From Siphonodentalium dalli (Eukaryota > Mollusca > Scaphopoda > Gadilida > Siphonodentaliidae): a DNA stretch of 64,000 nt. Positions 1 through 12,750 of the stretch are shown in pieces (within the stretch, counting starts at the first letter, position 1; each line of letters starts with the position of its first letter). The translations under genes were made by a program, and so were the position numbers. Location: contig CP136066.1 in assembly GCA_032622095.1 (NCBI GenBank), positions 129,981,917 through 130,045,916 of the forward strand. The letters run 5' to 3'. The notes beneath the pieces were generated by a model that did no database searches, was not told where the DNA came from, and was given only the letters and a program-made list of their open reading frames with translations.

Positions 1-840
1 ATATACAATTAGTATTTTTAGTTTAGTCTTGTTGAGCAGGAAAGCTCCAGGATAAAGTTCGGAAATTCAATGAGAATAGCGTCCCCTTCAGTTGGGATTG
101 TCTCAGCAGTAAACAGTAATGGTCATTCATCATAACCAATTCAGTTTTATTTGGATAATTGTTGCAAATTAACATTACTTGCAATCATTCAAATGAGAAT
201 TAACCAGAAGGAATGAATTTGATTACATGCCAGAACAAGACAGTATTTCAGACATTAGAAATTTATGAGATACCCTTTTCAATTTCATGTTATGCAACAA
301 TCAGGTTAATGATATCTAGTCATCATTGAGTATTCACCATGTAGTATCCAATTTGTGGTACAGTTTTTTTGTTTTATTACTTTTATTCAGGTATACAACT
401 GGGTAATATATAAATTTTTGTTACTAAATATTTCTTCCGTTGATCATAAGTTTCCTGAACGCTATTACGGTGGTCCATTGTGAAGTGGTCCGGGATCCTG
501 TGAAATCCAGAATGTTGCTAAATCTGAGGCTAAAGAGTCACTTTAGCTGCCTATATAGCCCTATACCAGAAGCATGGTACTAACATGCTTACAAACAACA
601 TTACATGGTCAGTACTTGTAAATTGTTTGAAAAAAAAAACATTTTGGAAAAAAATTACATGCACAATTTTTTCGGCCTCTGGACCACCCACCCACTCTGG
701 CCCTATATACGGATTTTTTTTGCAGACCCCCCCCCCCCCCCCCCCTGCAAGAAATCAGATAAATCTGACATGAAACATGTATTCGACTATAGCTGGAAGA
801 TGGACATTCTTCATTCAAACTTGAAAATATAGATCTTGTT
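1..840. other. No gene recognised
   Basis: AT-rich DNA with a C run (727-745) and A runs. Short frames here come from low complexity. Probably intronic or intergenic. Confidence 0.5.
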
Positions 841-1249
841 GCTCCTGTTACCAATTTCTGTGTCACTCCTGTTTAATACCAAGAGTATAACAATGCATTA
901 TACGAGGGTGTAAACTAGACTTCTCAAGAAACCTGCCACAAGAGGGAAGGTCACCAAAAGGTAATCCCAACAATAGTCAAAATGATGGTGATTTCTGCAG
1001 ACCGGAGCACATTAACGAACAAATGAGGTGAGTAGGTTAATTGTAAGTCACTCCTGTTATAGCAATATCATTTCTTTCATCATTTTCCATGTATCAGGAT
1101 TATGTTCTTTATTTACTGGAATGAGTCTTTTATGCAAAACATAAATATTTACTTTTCAAATCCTGATTTTTAGAAATTTTCTATCAACTACCACATCTGT
1201 CACTCCTGTTATTGTCACTCCTGTTACTTTTTTCGTAACAGGAGTGACA
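841..1249. repeat. Dispersed GTCACTCCTGTTAC motif and hairpin
   Basis: Copies at 862-873, 1047-1059, 1199-1211 and 1214-1227, and an inverted copy at 1236-1249. The last two form a perfect 14-bp stem around a loop of about 8 bases. Its function is unknown. Confidence 0.8.
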
Positions 1250-1305
1250 GTAACATGCGACAGATATGTGCAATGCAAATTTATTGCCAACATCCGGTTG
1301 GATAA

Positions 1306-4300
1306 AACAAGACAGTCAAAGACTGTGGGGTCGCTCACCAGACTACAAAGACTGATAAGACTGGGACTCTGGAGACCACAACAGTCAGAACTTTTCATAA
1401 TCATTTTAAAAGAAGTAGATCTAAACAGGATATGTGGCTAGAGAGGCTTCATGTATGTAGATCGGTGAATATCTACCTTGAATTTACCAACTGTACACTA
1501 CTGATCACCCCACCCCTCCTCCAGCTCAACAAGTCCCCTCCCGACCGGGCTCCAGACTCCCAAGTCTTAGGTTGGAATTTCACAACCGACATCTCAAACT
1601 TTCTCAATTGTTGGAAATTTCAAATCTCACAAGCGCCTTTTTATAAAACCATTTAGACATGTTTGAAGCCCAATTATCCATGGACCCAAAACACCATACA
1701 TGTATGTCAGATTAATCAGTCAGGTAGTTCCAAGGTAGATGTTTTTTATGAATTTTGTATTTTAATGATTTTATTAGACACAAAAGTGTTAAGTCCCCAT
1801 AGCCCCGTCATTTCTTAACAGGTTGACCTCATGTTAACAAATCTGAATCTCAGACACTAAAGGATCCTCCATACTATATGTAAGCTAAATAGTCCAACCT
1901 ATCTTGAGAAGACATTTTAAGTATTACTATAGAAACATACAGTTATGTCCCTGGTCCCACCCTATTTAACATGGTGACCCCATCTGAATAAATTTGAATC
2001 CCATACACCAAAGAACCCTTCATACTAAATATCAGTAAAATAGACCTGATGGTCCTTGTGAAGGAAGCATATTAAGAGGAAAACTGTCCTTCGCTTGGCC
2101 CCTATTTGACCAGGTGACCTCATTTGAAAATTACCAACCTGACAACCCCATAAAGTTAAAATTTGTGGCCAATTCTGTCCAACAGTTTAACCTGAAGTAG
2201 GAACATATATGGACTGGTGATTTAAAAACATACATGTTGGAGAATTAAACCAAACTATGAAAACAGTTCCAACCGATTTTTAGTGTGAACATCTAATCTA
2301 CAACTAATGTTGTATCAGGCATGAAATTTTCAACTGTTTTTATTTTTATCAAGGTAGGGGGTCAAAACTCCACCCCCTCTACACTCCCTCCCCATTGCCA
2401 AATGTAAATCCCCAACTATGAGATCAATTCATCTAGTAATATCAATATACCCCCCAATATCCTATATACCCCCCCCCCCCAAATTTTCTTTGAAAAATAA
2501 GGTCATGTGGTGGTTAAGAAAATAATATTGGAAAATCTACAACTAATGTTGTATCAGGCATGAAATTTTTTGGTGTGAACATCTAATCTACAACTAATGT
2601 TGTATCAGGCATGAAATTTTCAACTGTTTAAATTTTGATTAAAGTAGGGGGCCAAAACTCCACCCCCTCTACACTCACTACCCATTGCCTCAAATGTTGC
2701 CCCCACCCAGGCTGCCTGGAAATCAATATTATTATACCAGTACCAAACAGCATAGAGGAGAGTTAAATCTCTTATCTCTGCCCCTATTAGAACAAATGTG
2801 AATCCCCATCTATGAGATCCATTTATCTAGTAATATCAATATATACCCCCCAATATTCAATATACCCCCCCCCCCCCCATTTTTCTTTGAAAAATAAGGG
2901 TATGATTTCACCTGGATAAGTGGTGGTTAAGAAAATAATTTTGGAACAGCAAGCCTGTATTAAGTGTGTCTGACCTTTGCAGAATGAGGTCCCCAAACGG
3001 CGAATTTAATGACACTATTCCGCAAGGTGGGCTAGCATCACTGAATTCACCTCACCCTCTGGGGGCCTCTTTTCCTAAAAATGACCCCATTTGAACAAAT
3101 CTGAACCCCGGTCACCCAAGGCCCCTCCATACCAAATATAAGCTATATAGGCCCAATGGTTCTTGAGAAGAAATTGTTTTAAAAATTACTATGGCGGGAA
3201 ACAGTTATGGTCCTGGCTTTGCACCTACATGTATTTGATCTGATGAACTTATTTGAACAAATCTGATTGTGAGTCACCTAGGGAACATGCACACCAAAAT
3301 ATATAAACACATTTGGTCTTTAATATGGAGAAGAAAACAATTGTTGAAAGACAGATGGATAGACATCCCAACAGATAGATGGATAGAAGGACTGCCTGAC
3401 AGACAGAAGACAAATTCAATCCAATATACCCCCCAATTTTTCTTCACCTGGACACCTGGATAAGTGGTGGTTAAGAAAATAATATGAAACAGCCAAGCCT
3501 GAATTTAGTGTCTGACATTTGCAGAATGAGGTCCCCAAAAGGTGAATTGAATGACACTATTCCGCAAGGCAGGCTAGCATCACTGAATTCACACTCAGTC
3601 TGATTAGGCCTCAACTGCCATGGGAAACCTAGAAACAGATTGAAGTTCTACTGTTGAAGTTGGTGATTCTAGCCTGCTGTACAGGGTAGCAACACTAAAT
3701 CACCCCCTGGGGACCTCATTCTGAAAATGTCAGACACACTAAATTCAGGCTTGAGAAAATAATTTTGTTTTAATTTGATAATAACAACAAGCACCATTGC
3801 TAGTGCAGTGTTTACACAAACCTGTCCAATAACATTCTAATCTCTAATCTGTCATTCTGATCTCAATTAATGACCTGACTGTGTGTCTCTATGAAGCTGA
3901 GTCCTCTTGTAGATATAATATTGGCAGATATAATAACTGCTTCTGGAGAGAGGTAAGTTGTGATATGATATGGGTGAAGGGGCTGTTGGCAGGGTGGGGT
4001 CCTGGGTCATGTGAGGGTGGGGGGTGGGTAATGGAAAGTTTCTGTGATTCATTGAAGACTGAAGTTTCATAACTCAGAGAATGTTATAATTATGTGAGTT
4101 TTTCAAATTTTATAACATGTTATAAAAAAAAATTATTAAAAAAATTTTGTGTGTTAAATTGAGCAAGGAGTTAAATCTGAATATTTTTTTGGGGTTTTTT
4201 TTTTTTTTTTTAGTTATGTCACTGGCTCCGCCAACATTCGACACAGTGACCTCATTTGAACAAATCTGAACCACAGTCACCCAAGGTACCCTCATACCAA

Positions 4301-4599
4301 ATATGAACCCATTCGGCCCGACAACTTCAGAAAAGAAGTCGTTTTAAGAATTACTATGTGGAAAAATAGTTATGGTCCTGACATCAAAACTATTTGACTT
4401 GGTGACCTCATTTGAACAAATCTGAATGAGAGTCACCTAGGGAACATCCACACCAAATATGAACCAATTCGGTATGATGGTTTCAGAGGAGAAGATGCTT
4501 AAAAAAAGTTTGACGGACGGACGGACGGACAGACGGACGGACGACGGACGAGGAGTGATGACTATAGCTCCACCGGAGACTTCGTCTCAGGTGAGCTAA
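1306..4599. mobile_element. Helentron/DINE-like element, family A copy 1
   Basis: The start AACAAGACAGTCAAAGACTG carries a small hairpin and a GCTCACC box. Core units of about 130-160 bp containing CATTTGAACAAATCTGAA and CCAAATATGAACCCATT follow in pieces at 1830-2150, 3060-3340 and 4208-4500. A (ACGG)n tract (4511-4555) and the tail GGAGACTTCGTCTCAGGTGA ending in GCTAA close it. The 5' GCTCACC and 3' GGTGAGC are complementary, and the tail has a hairpin just before CTAA, as in Helitron-like nonautonomous elements. The middle (2276-3760) holds extra duplicated segments, so this copy is composite. It has no coding capacity. Confidence 0.65.
2276..2945 (+). repeat. Tandem duplication, period about 290 bp
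   Basis: GTGTGAACATCTAATCTACA begins each copy (2283 and 2573). GGGGTCAAAACTCCACCCCC, ATGAGATC..TCTAGTAATATC and a run of Cs follow in the same order. A partial third copy starts near 3424. It lies inside or beside family A copy 1. Confidence 0.75.
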
Positions 4600-5440
4600 A
4601 AATACTCTAAGTTATTGCATCAGATAGCATGTGTCTATGTGCGGACAGACGAACAACGGATAGTAGATACAGACATTGGTATTAATATGTGTACCATACA
4701 AAACGGACAAAACCAGTTCCTGGTGAATAACCATTTCCCACCACCTCCACCCCAAGATAGTTTATATACACATCAACTTTATGCGACCCACATTATCACT
4801 CATATGTGACAGCAAAACTTGATAACAGCGAGCTAGTGGATGCTGTATACTTGTATTTTTGGAAATCTTATACTGTCCCACACCAAAGATTTCTCCGGAA
4901 AATCCAAGCATATGATATGCACGATATTTTCAATAGGTATGGGAATTGATCTCTCGAATGTCAGCTGTGTTTTAATTCTGTCAAAATACATATTTTTCAC
5001 TTTGGTCACAACAAGCCTCAATTGAGGTATCACATGACTGATAGATATATTTCCACCATCCTTGTCAGTGAAACACAAAATGATTTAGTTGTAATATATT
5101 ACAACGTAATTCGCATGATCGCACGAGTTTCCAGGTGTGTGATAATTCTCAGAATCGCACTAGTGCAATCTGTCGACGGAACTATTTCATTCAGTGTTGT
5201 TAGACTGGTTCTCGCCGTTACTATTTTTACTTTTTCAATCACGACAATAAAGAAACAATAAGCGATCAATCGATGAGATGATTCATTCAAGTAGTTTCAT
5301 TTAAAGAATATGTTTGTCGAGGCACAGAATTTAATTTCAAACGCATCATTAAAGATGGGTCAAGGTCAGTCGCGGATATAGACGGTCTGATTGTTACGTT
5401 TACCCTAAAGTTCCGTTAAAACTCAATTAAATTCAGATTT
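4600..5440. other. No gene recognised
   Basis: Apparently single-copy DNA within the window. Overlapping frames of 60-80 codons occur on both strands (4833-5290), none resembling a known protein. Nothing supports an exon. Confidence 0.4.
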
Positions 5441-5484
5441 TATGTACCGGAGATGTATGATTGTGAGTCAACTGACTACGATAC

Positions 5485-7130
5485 GGAGATATGTAATAAA
5501 AATAGAACCGCATGAGTGTCTGGATTTTGACAAATTATCGCACTCGATTTGTTGGCGGAACGCGTTACCTCTCGTGCGGGACTGCGTCCCGCACTCGAGG
5601 TATCGCTCCCAGGGCCCAAGCTAGGTATTGAAAACAGGGAGAAGTGAAGTCTCCCTCTGCAGATTTTAGGGAGACTTGAGCCAGAATAGGGAGACTTATA
5701 AAAAAAAATACTTACTAATTTTCAAAATTCGCTTTATTTATCTGCACATCAATACATAAGATAAAACAACAAGATAAAACATATTTAGCAAGATACAACA
5801 CAAGTATAGCACTTGTATAGATCGATAATCTAAAATTTTAACTAAATTTATAACTTTAATTTTTTTTTAAACTGTTGACTTTTTATCTGAAGAAATTAAT
5901 TGTCTACTTCATAACTTTTAATATCTGAATTGTTATTATAAATTTAAATTTTTGGAAATGGCTTTTGGCCACTGCTGTATCGTTAAAATAAACAATAAGG
6001 ACTAATTAAGGAGGTGTAAAAGCTTTTAATTTTGTTTCTAAAGAGTTTATTGTTGAATACCATCATCACGACCGTCAGTGTTGTCTGATGATAATCCGAT
6101 TAAAGCAATAAACTTGATGAGTTTGATAGCCGTGTCACAATAGTGGTTAATGTGTTCTTAACAGAGACCAGTTGAGCTTATAATATGCACCAGCAGGTTA
6201 TTTAAATACCAGCATTGAAACGAAGTAGGCCTACATGCAATTAATTTGCAACCGTTAACAGACGTACCGGTATTATACGCGGAGCACGTGGTCTGGGCGA
6301 TAGATTGACAACAATTGTAATTTGCAAACACATAGTTTTAACACAAATTAATCCTTTTAAATGAGTTTGGATAGTAATAGTTTATTATGTAGATCTTTGA
6401 TTTAACTAAGAACATTAAATTAAGTACTTCCAACGCACATTCAAACCTCTGTGTTTAATAGTAAGCAAGCACGTGTTCTTGTTTGTAAACAAAATAAAAT
6501 GCAATTCCAAAAAGTAAAAAGTTGGATTGGGAAACGGAATCCGACACAAACTACTTTTGTAAAAGTGAAAATTCATAGATATGTTTTAGTTTAATTTCAA
6601 AGACAGTATTATTTGTTCACTTTGGCTACTGCATGAGCAGTGTAAAACCATGTATGGCTATACAATTTGCGGTTACAAAATGACCCGACGGAACAAATTA
6701 AGTAAGGTCTAAATTCCAGTCTCCTTAAAACGAACCAGTAGCTCATCATAAACTTCGTTGCTCAGCGCAATTTGCCATTTCCAAAAGCACACAATCTGAT
6801 TAGAATATGTGGATAGGGTACACCATGTATAATTTATAAATAAAATGCCTCGTTGGAACAGTTGAGACTATATATTTTTTTTTTGCAAAACGAGCAGAAA
6901 CGAGTCTAATTTTCACCGGTAAAATTACCGTAAATCCTAAGCTAGTTTTGTCAAATTTGGAAGGCGACTTCGTTTTCGCCTTGCGAACATCCGAGGGCGA
7001 CATCGCCGGCCCGAGGGCGAAATTCTCGCCCGAGTCGCCTCCTAGCGTGGGGCCTGATCGCTCCGCCAACAAATCTCGTGCGATAATTTCGTCAAAATCC
7101 AGACTATCATGCGGTTCTATCTATGTATCA
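5485..7130. repeat. Long hairpin foldback split by the hAT element
   Basis: Left arm 5485-5609 and right arm 7057-7130 are inverted: ATAGAACCGCATGA, GTCTGGATTTTGAC, AATTATCGCAC and TTTGTTGGCGGA recur as complements. Between them lies a tight hairpin, CTCGTGCGGGAC-TGC-GTCCCGCACTCGAG (5572-5600). The hAT target site is in the distal stem, so before insertion this was one continuous foldback. Confidence 0.75.
5610..7056. mobile_element. hAT-type element with ATCGCTCC target duplication, copy 1
   Basis: Inverted ends CAGGGCCCAAGCTAGG and CCTAGCGTGGGGCCTG are flanked by a perfect 8-bp duplication, ATCGCTCC (5602-5609 and 7057-7064). Repeated GGCGA motifs crowd the right end (6960-7040). The 1447-bp interior is AT-rich with no recognisable transposase, so it is a nonautonomous member. 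The minus-strand frame over 6800-7072 is an effect of the GGCGA repeats. Confidence 0.85.
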
Positions 7131-7175
7131 CATGAAACCCATATTATATCATTTAATAAAAGGCCGTCCGGCCAT

Positions 7176-8250
7176 TGTCCCCCGAAAAAGTGACTTCATT
7201 GGGGGCATCAGCTTTTCTGCAAAAAATAACAAGGACCCTAAATCCGATACTAAATTTCAAAACAATCCAACCAGTGTCCTGAAATAGTACACGGCAAACT
7301 CTAGATATTTATTTGTTAATTTTACCTTCATTAATGCTGGATGTGTTATTTGTTACCAGATGATCTGTTCAGTGAATATTAACAAGAAATCATCGGAAAA
7401 AAGTTCATATTATATTTTCATATAAGAAATCAATATTCCATATTTGAGAGCAACCAGACAAAAATGGGTCGATCGTACCCATATTCGAACTTTATCTGTA
7501 TTTCGAGCTGATAAACTCATATACCAAATTTGATTCAGATATGATCATGCACACAAACTAAAGTTATCATCCGGAAACCAGAAATTGACATGAAAGGACC
7601 ATAACTCCAGCAAAAATGGGCAGAGCAAACCCATATTCGAACCTGACCTGTATTTTGGGATGATAAACTATCATACTAAATTTGATTCAGATATGATCAC
7701 ACAAACTAAAGTTATCATCCGTAAACCAGAAATTGACAGGATTCTAAGTCGAAAAGGACCATATAAACCCTAGCAAATATGGGTGGGTTGTACCCATATT
7801 AGAACTTGACCTGTATTTCGAGCTGATAAACGCGCATTCCAAATTTGGTTCAGGTATGATCACACAAACTGAAGTTATCATCCGGAAACCAGAAATTGAC
7901 AGGATTCCAAGTCGAAAAAAGGGCCACAACTCTCGCAAAAATGGGCGGAGAAAACCCATATTCGAACTTGACCTGTATATAGGGCTGATAAACTCACATA
8001 CCAAATTTGGTTCAGAAACCAGAAAATTACAAGATTCTAAGTAAAAAAGGTCCATAACTCTCGCAAAAATGGGCGGAGCAAACCCATATTCAGACTTGAC
8101 CTGTATTTTGGTCTGATAAACTCACCTATGAAATTTGCTTTTGATCTAATAACCGAAACTAAAGTTATCATCTGGAAACCATTTCCAGACGCACACACGG
8201 ACGGACACCGGCTATTTTAATAGTCCCCCGAAATTGTTTTTCGGGGGACA
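7176..8250. mobile_element. Helentron/DINE-like element, family B
   Basis: It begins TGTCCCCCGAAAAA and ends TTTTTCGGGGGACA, with a terminal hairpin at 8223-8250. Four to five core units of about 155 bp contain CCCATATTCGAACTTGACCT and CATACCAAATTTGGTTCAGA. A short ACGG tract precedes the hairpin. It has the same plan as families A and C but different ends. It is noncoding. Confidence 0.68.
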
Positions 8251-9383
8251 AAAAGCCATTACATATTTCCTCTCACTAGCAGGTGGAAGAATACTATTTT
8301 GAAAAGCCGCACGTGGCACTAAACCAGACAATGCAAAATGATTGCTTTGTTCATTTAAGTTATATTCTTGTCAAACTTCGTTGCACTATAAACGAAAATA
8401 GATGCAAAATCAAAGAGGCAAGTTGGGGGACCATATTTTCCGTCGCCAGCCCCAGACCCCGTAATACTGTTGTATACAGTTGTGAAGTGTCTCAGCCAAT
8501 GCTGTATATGTATGCATTTTGCAGCTTCTTTTAAGGGTTTAGATTTTCTAAAAAGGCATAAAGCTCTAGTTTTTTTCATGAGATATAGACAGAACACAAC
8601 GTGCATCTTAATCGAGAATCTTTTATCGAATGAGTTGCGGATGGCGCAAGAATATATTTCAAGAGAGCAATGAGTTTGATTAAAGATTCGAGATTATGAT
8701 GCAAGTTGTGTTCTGTATTTATTCTACAACATTGTGTCAGAAAAGATAAATCCATGACTGTCACATTCATTGATACTATAGTTATCATCTGGAAACCATT
8801 TCCAGATGCACACACGGACGGACGGACACCGGCTATTTTAATAGTCCCCCGAAATTGTTTTTCGGGGGATAAAAAGCCATTACATATTTCCTCTCACTGG
8901 CAGGTGGAATAATACTATTTTGAAAAGCCGCACGTGGCACTAAACCAGACAATGCAAAATGATTGCTTTGTTCATTTAAGTTATATTCTTGTCAAACTTC
9001 GTTGCACTAACGAAAATAGATGCAAAATCAAAGAGGCAAGTTGGGGGACCATATTTTCCGTCGCCAGCCCCAGACCTCGTAATACTGTTGTATACAGTTG
9101 TGAAGTGTCTCAGCCAATGCTGTATATTCTTTTAAGGGTTTAGATTTTCTAAAAAGGCATAAAGCTCTAGTTTTTTTTTCATGAGATATAGACAGAACAC
9201 AACGTGCATCTTAATCGAGAATCTTTTATCGAATGAGTTGCGGATGGCGCAAGAATATATTTCACGAGAGCAATGAGTTTGATAAAAGATTCGAGATTAT
9301 GATGCAAGTTGTGTTCTGTATTTATTCTACACCATTGTGTCAGAAAAGATAAATCCATGACTGTCACATTCATTGATACTATA
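8164..9383 (+). repeat. 617-bp tandem duplication including the family B 3' end
   Basis: Copy 1 is 8164-8780 and copy 2 is 8781-9383, nearly identical, with small deletions in copy 2. Each carries the ACGG tract, the CCCCCGAAATTG hairpin and an inverted-repeat block. The 83-codon frame at 8283-8534 recurs shortened and altered at 8934-9143, so it is not under evident coding constraint. Confidence 0.85.
8588..8720. repeat. Imperfect foldback of about 130 bp
   Basis: ACAGAACACAAC...GAGAATCTTT pairs with AAAGATTCGAG...GTTGTGTTCTGT. A second copy lies at about 9188-9320 in the tandem duplicate. It may be a small MITE or a folded noncoding unit. Confidence 0.6.
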
Positions 9384-9553
9384 GTTACCTTAATTTGTGA
9401 TTTAAGTTTGATGAATAACCAGTAATGATATGGGAATCACCTGAGGCGGGAATAGTTCCGGCTTGTATTCCACTAGAGGTATATAGCAATATGTATTTAA
9501 TGGATTGGATTCCATTGAATACACGTGCCTCGTGTCCATTTATAGAAATGTAC

Positions 9554-10829
9554 AATGAAAGTGTCAATGACACTGTAGCTCAACTTCAAAAGGAAATAAT
9601 TTAATATGTTACAGTCAATGGAGCGATTAGGAATGGGGAAAATTGAAATGTCTATTAAAGTAATACTAGATTATCAACATAAAGAGATATATTCCAATAT
9701 TCCAATGAAATCAAAAACATTTGATAGCTCCCATCTAGTTGATCAATATCAAGATCAATATGAAGCTTAGTGATGATTGGATGTGGGAAGTGGACTGTAG
9801 GGCGTGCCAAAGGATTTAGTCATGCAATGAGTGAAAGCCAAAATGGCTGTCGGCAGCCATGTTATATGGCCGAATGACCAAAAATGACTCGTTCCCATCT
9901 ACATGTCAATAATAACATCCACGACAAATTTTATGATGATCAGACATACAGTTTGGCCTGCAGCTCGTGCTAATGAATTAAATTTTGAAATCCAAGATGG
10001 CTGCTGGTGGCCATGTTTGTTTGCCGAATGACCCCAAAATGACTCATTTCCCATCTACATGCCAATGTCAAAAGCCATGACAAATTTCATAATGATCCGA
10101 CCAAAGGTACGAATTGAAGCCCGTGCCAAAGGATTTAATCATGCAAAGAGTAAAATCCAAGATGGCTATCAGCAGCCATGTTTTATGGCCGATTGACCCC
10201 AAAATGTCTCGTTCCCATCTACATGTCAATATTAACATCCACAACATATTTCATGATGATCAGACGAACACTCTGGTCTGTAGCCTGTGCTAATGGATAA
10301 ATTTTGAAATACAAGATGGCTGCCAACGACCTCAAAATGACTCATTCCAATCTACAATTCAATGTTAATTATAAACATCCATGACAAATTTCATGATAGT
10401 CTGACTAAAGGTACGACTTGTAGCCCATGCCAAAGGATTTAGTCATGCAAAGAGTAAAATCCAATATGGCTGCCGGCAGCCATAAAACCCCAAAATGACT
10501 CATTCCCATCTACATGTCAAAATTCATGATGATCAGACGAACAGTACGATCTGTCGTTCGTGGTAATGGATTCAATTTTGGAATCCAAGATGGGAGCTGG
10601 TAGCCATGTTTTTTTGACAAATGACCCCAAAATGAATTGTTCCCATCTACATGACAATGTCAACAGCATGACAAATTTCATAATGATCTGACTATTAAAA
10701 GGTACGACTTGTAGCCCAAGCCAAAGGATTTAGTCATGCAAAGAGTATGCACACACACAAACACACATGCACGAATGACGAATACCAATACGAATACCAA
10801 TCCATGGCAATAGCTCAAACTTTATTGTG
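9554..10829. mobile_element. Helentron/DINE-like element, family C copy 1
   Basis: It starts GAAAGTGTCAATGACAC (hairpin) followed by TGTAGCTCAACTT. About six core units of 125-165 bp carry ATCCAAGATGGCTG, GACCCCAAAATGACTC and AAAGGATTTAGTCATGCAAA. A CA-rich tract and CAATAGCTCAAACTTTATTG end it. Confidence 0.65.
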
Positions 10830-11063
10830 CTCTCGCGTCAAATAACGTCTTTTTGGGCATACTAGGTTAGTACGGGTCTGTTCTCGTCTTTTATAAAGCA
10901 ATTAGATGTAATGAACGATTGGTGAAATATTTGAAACCATGCAGGGTGCCATCACAACCATGTACATGTATATATGCGATTCTTGCAAAGAATTATACAT
11001 GAACTTATGTAGTTGCGGGACACATTGGTATATGAAGTTGATATCCCAGATACAGGTGATACA

Positions 11064-12001
11064 ACTATAGTGTATTTTGGGGTTCAATTTCCCTTTTCAG
11101 TTCTCACCTGAGATAAAATTTTGAGGTGACATCACCAACTGGTGTATAACACAAATTGAAAGACACTTACTTATGAAAATAGAAACATGCAGTTTGCCAT
11201 AACTGACATCACTCTATAAAAGGTAGTATTGTAGCAATACATCAGGGACACATAATTTACTTAGGCAAGCTGTAAATCCAGGTTTCTGGAGCATCTACTC
11301 TCAGGTGCCAAATAATAGTGTCAGCACGATTATTAATTTTGGAGAAAATTCCCAACGATCACTATTATTCGGAATTGAGACAGAGTGAATTTGCCATCAC
11401 TATTATTATTTTCAGCCTAAATCGCCACACATCACTATTATTAGGCCATCACGATTATTAGGCACCTGAGAATATATCTGTATATTCAGGGATGAAAGAG
11501 TTAAATACAACCCAGCTCTAATATTAAGTTTGACTATAGTGTATTTTGGGGTTCAATTTCCCTTTTCAGTTCTCACCTGAGATAAAATTTTGAGGTGACA
11601 TCACCAACTGGTGTATAACACAAATTGAAGGACACTTACTTATGATAATAGAAACATGCAGTTTGCCATAACTGACATCACTCTATAAAAGGTAGTATTG
11701 TAGCAATACATCAGGGACACATAATTTACTTAGGCAAGCTGTAAATCCAGGTTTCTGGAGCATCTACTCTCAGGTGCCAAATAACAGTGTCAGCACGATT
11801 ATTAATTTTGGAGAAAATTCCCAACGATCACTATTATTCGGAATTGAGACAGAGTGAATTTGCCATCACTATTATTATTTTCAGCCTAAATCCCCACACA
11901 TCACTATTATTAGGCCATCACGATTATTAGGCACCTGAGAATATATCTGTATATTCAGGGATGAAAGAGTTAAATACAACCCAGCTCTAATATTAAGTTT
12001 G
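11064..12001 (+). repeat. 469-bp tandem duplication, almost identical copies
   Basis: Copy 1 is 11064-11532 and copy 2 is 11533-12001, differing at only a few bases. Each contains an inverted-repeat block with CTCAGGTGCC...AATAATAGTG and CACGATTATTAGGCACCTGA ends (11299-11471 in copy 1), like a small MITE. Confidence 0.88.
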
Positions 12002-12423
12002 AAAAACAATACTATGTGCCACCAAAAGTGAACCTCCGAAGTGCTTTCATAAAAATTTGTGAAAAAATCCATGAATCCATGAAATCGTGATTGCAATGAA
12101 TAGAAGTGGTTAAGTCATGGATGTCAAACTACATGTCTCACCCGAAAATTCCGCCAACTTGGCATACCACCCCTGGGTAGCTCCAGGAATATATAGAACT
12201 ACAAATGAAGGTTTTGGGATAAGAGTGTTGTTGTTTTGTTTCTTTGGTAGGTCTGGTCAGGTTGCAAAATTATGCAACTGTTTTAAGTGCATAATACAAG
12301 AACACATACAAGAAGATCTCTATACATAGACAGAATGACATAAGTGTGTGAACTGGTTCAATTTATTGCATGAGTTTGCTGTGACAGATGTTACGAGAAA
12401 CATAGGTTCAAGTTGTACATCGC

Positions 12424-12511
12424 AGCATGAAAAATGAGTGCAATAACATTAACATGTTCACATCAACAGCATGAAAAATGAGTGCAATAACATTAACATG
12501 TTCACATCAAT
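12424..12511 (+). repeat. 44-bp tandem duplication
   Basis: AGCATGAAAAATGAGTGCAA and ACATTAACATGTTCACATCA recur exactly 44 bp apart. Confidence 0.9.
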
Positions 12512-12750
12512 GTGTCATTCTTGTGCTTAACATTGCAAAAAGTATACTGAAATTTTGGTTGATATTGCTTCATTTAACTAGTGATTTAGGAAGTATACAT
12601 CATAACAGTGAAGACCTTTTCAGTTACACTAGACACTGTTGTCAAGACCTTTGTAAATGTAATCAATTAAATTGTGTTGTCCAAGGACAAGACAGATTTT
12701 TGTTATAGTACATTTTGAAATTTTCTGTATTTTGCTTTAATTGACAAAAA

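Noticed and set aside
6800-7072. 90-codon minus frame present in both hAT copies
   Set aside because: It follows repeated GGCGA motifs at the element end; the conservation is explained by copy identity.
8283-8534. 83-codon frame conserved in the tandem duplicate
   Set aside because: The copies are nearly identical DNA, yet the second has frame-changing deletions, so conservation reflects recent duplication.
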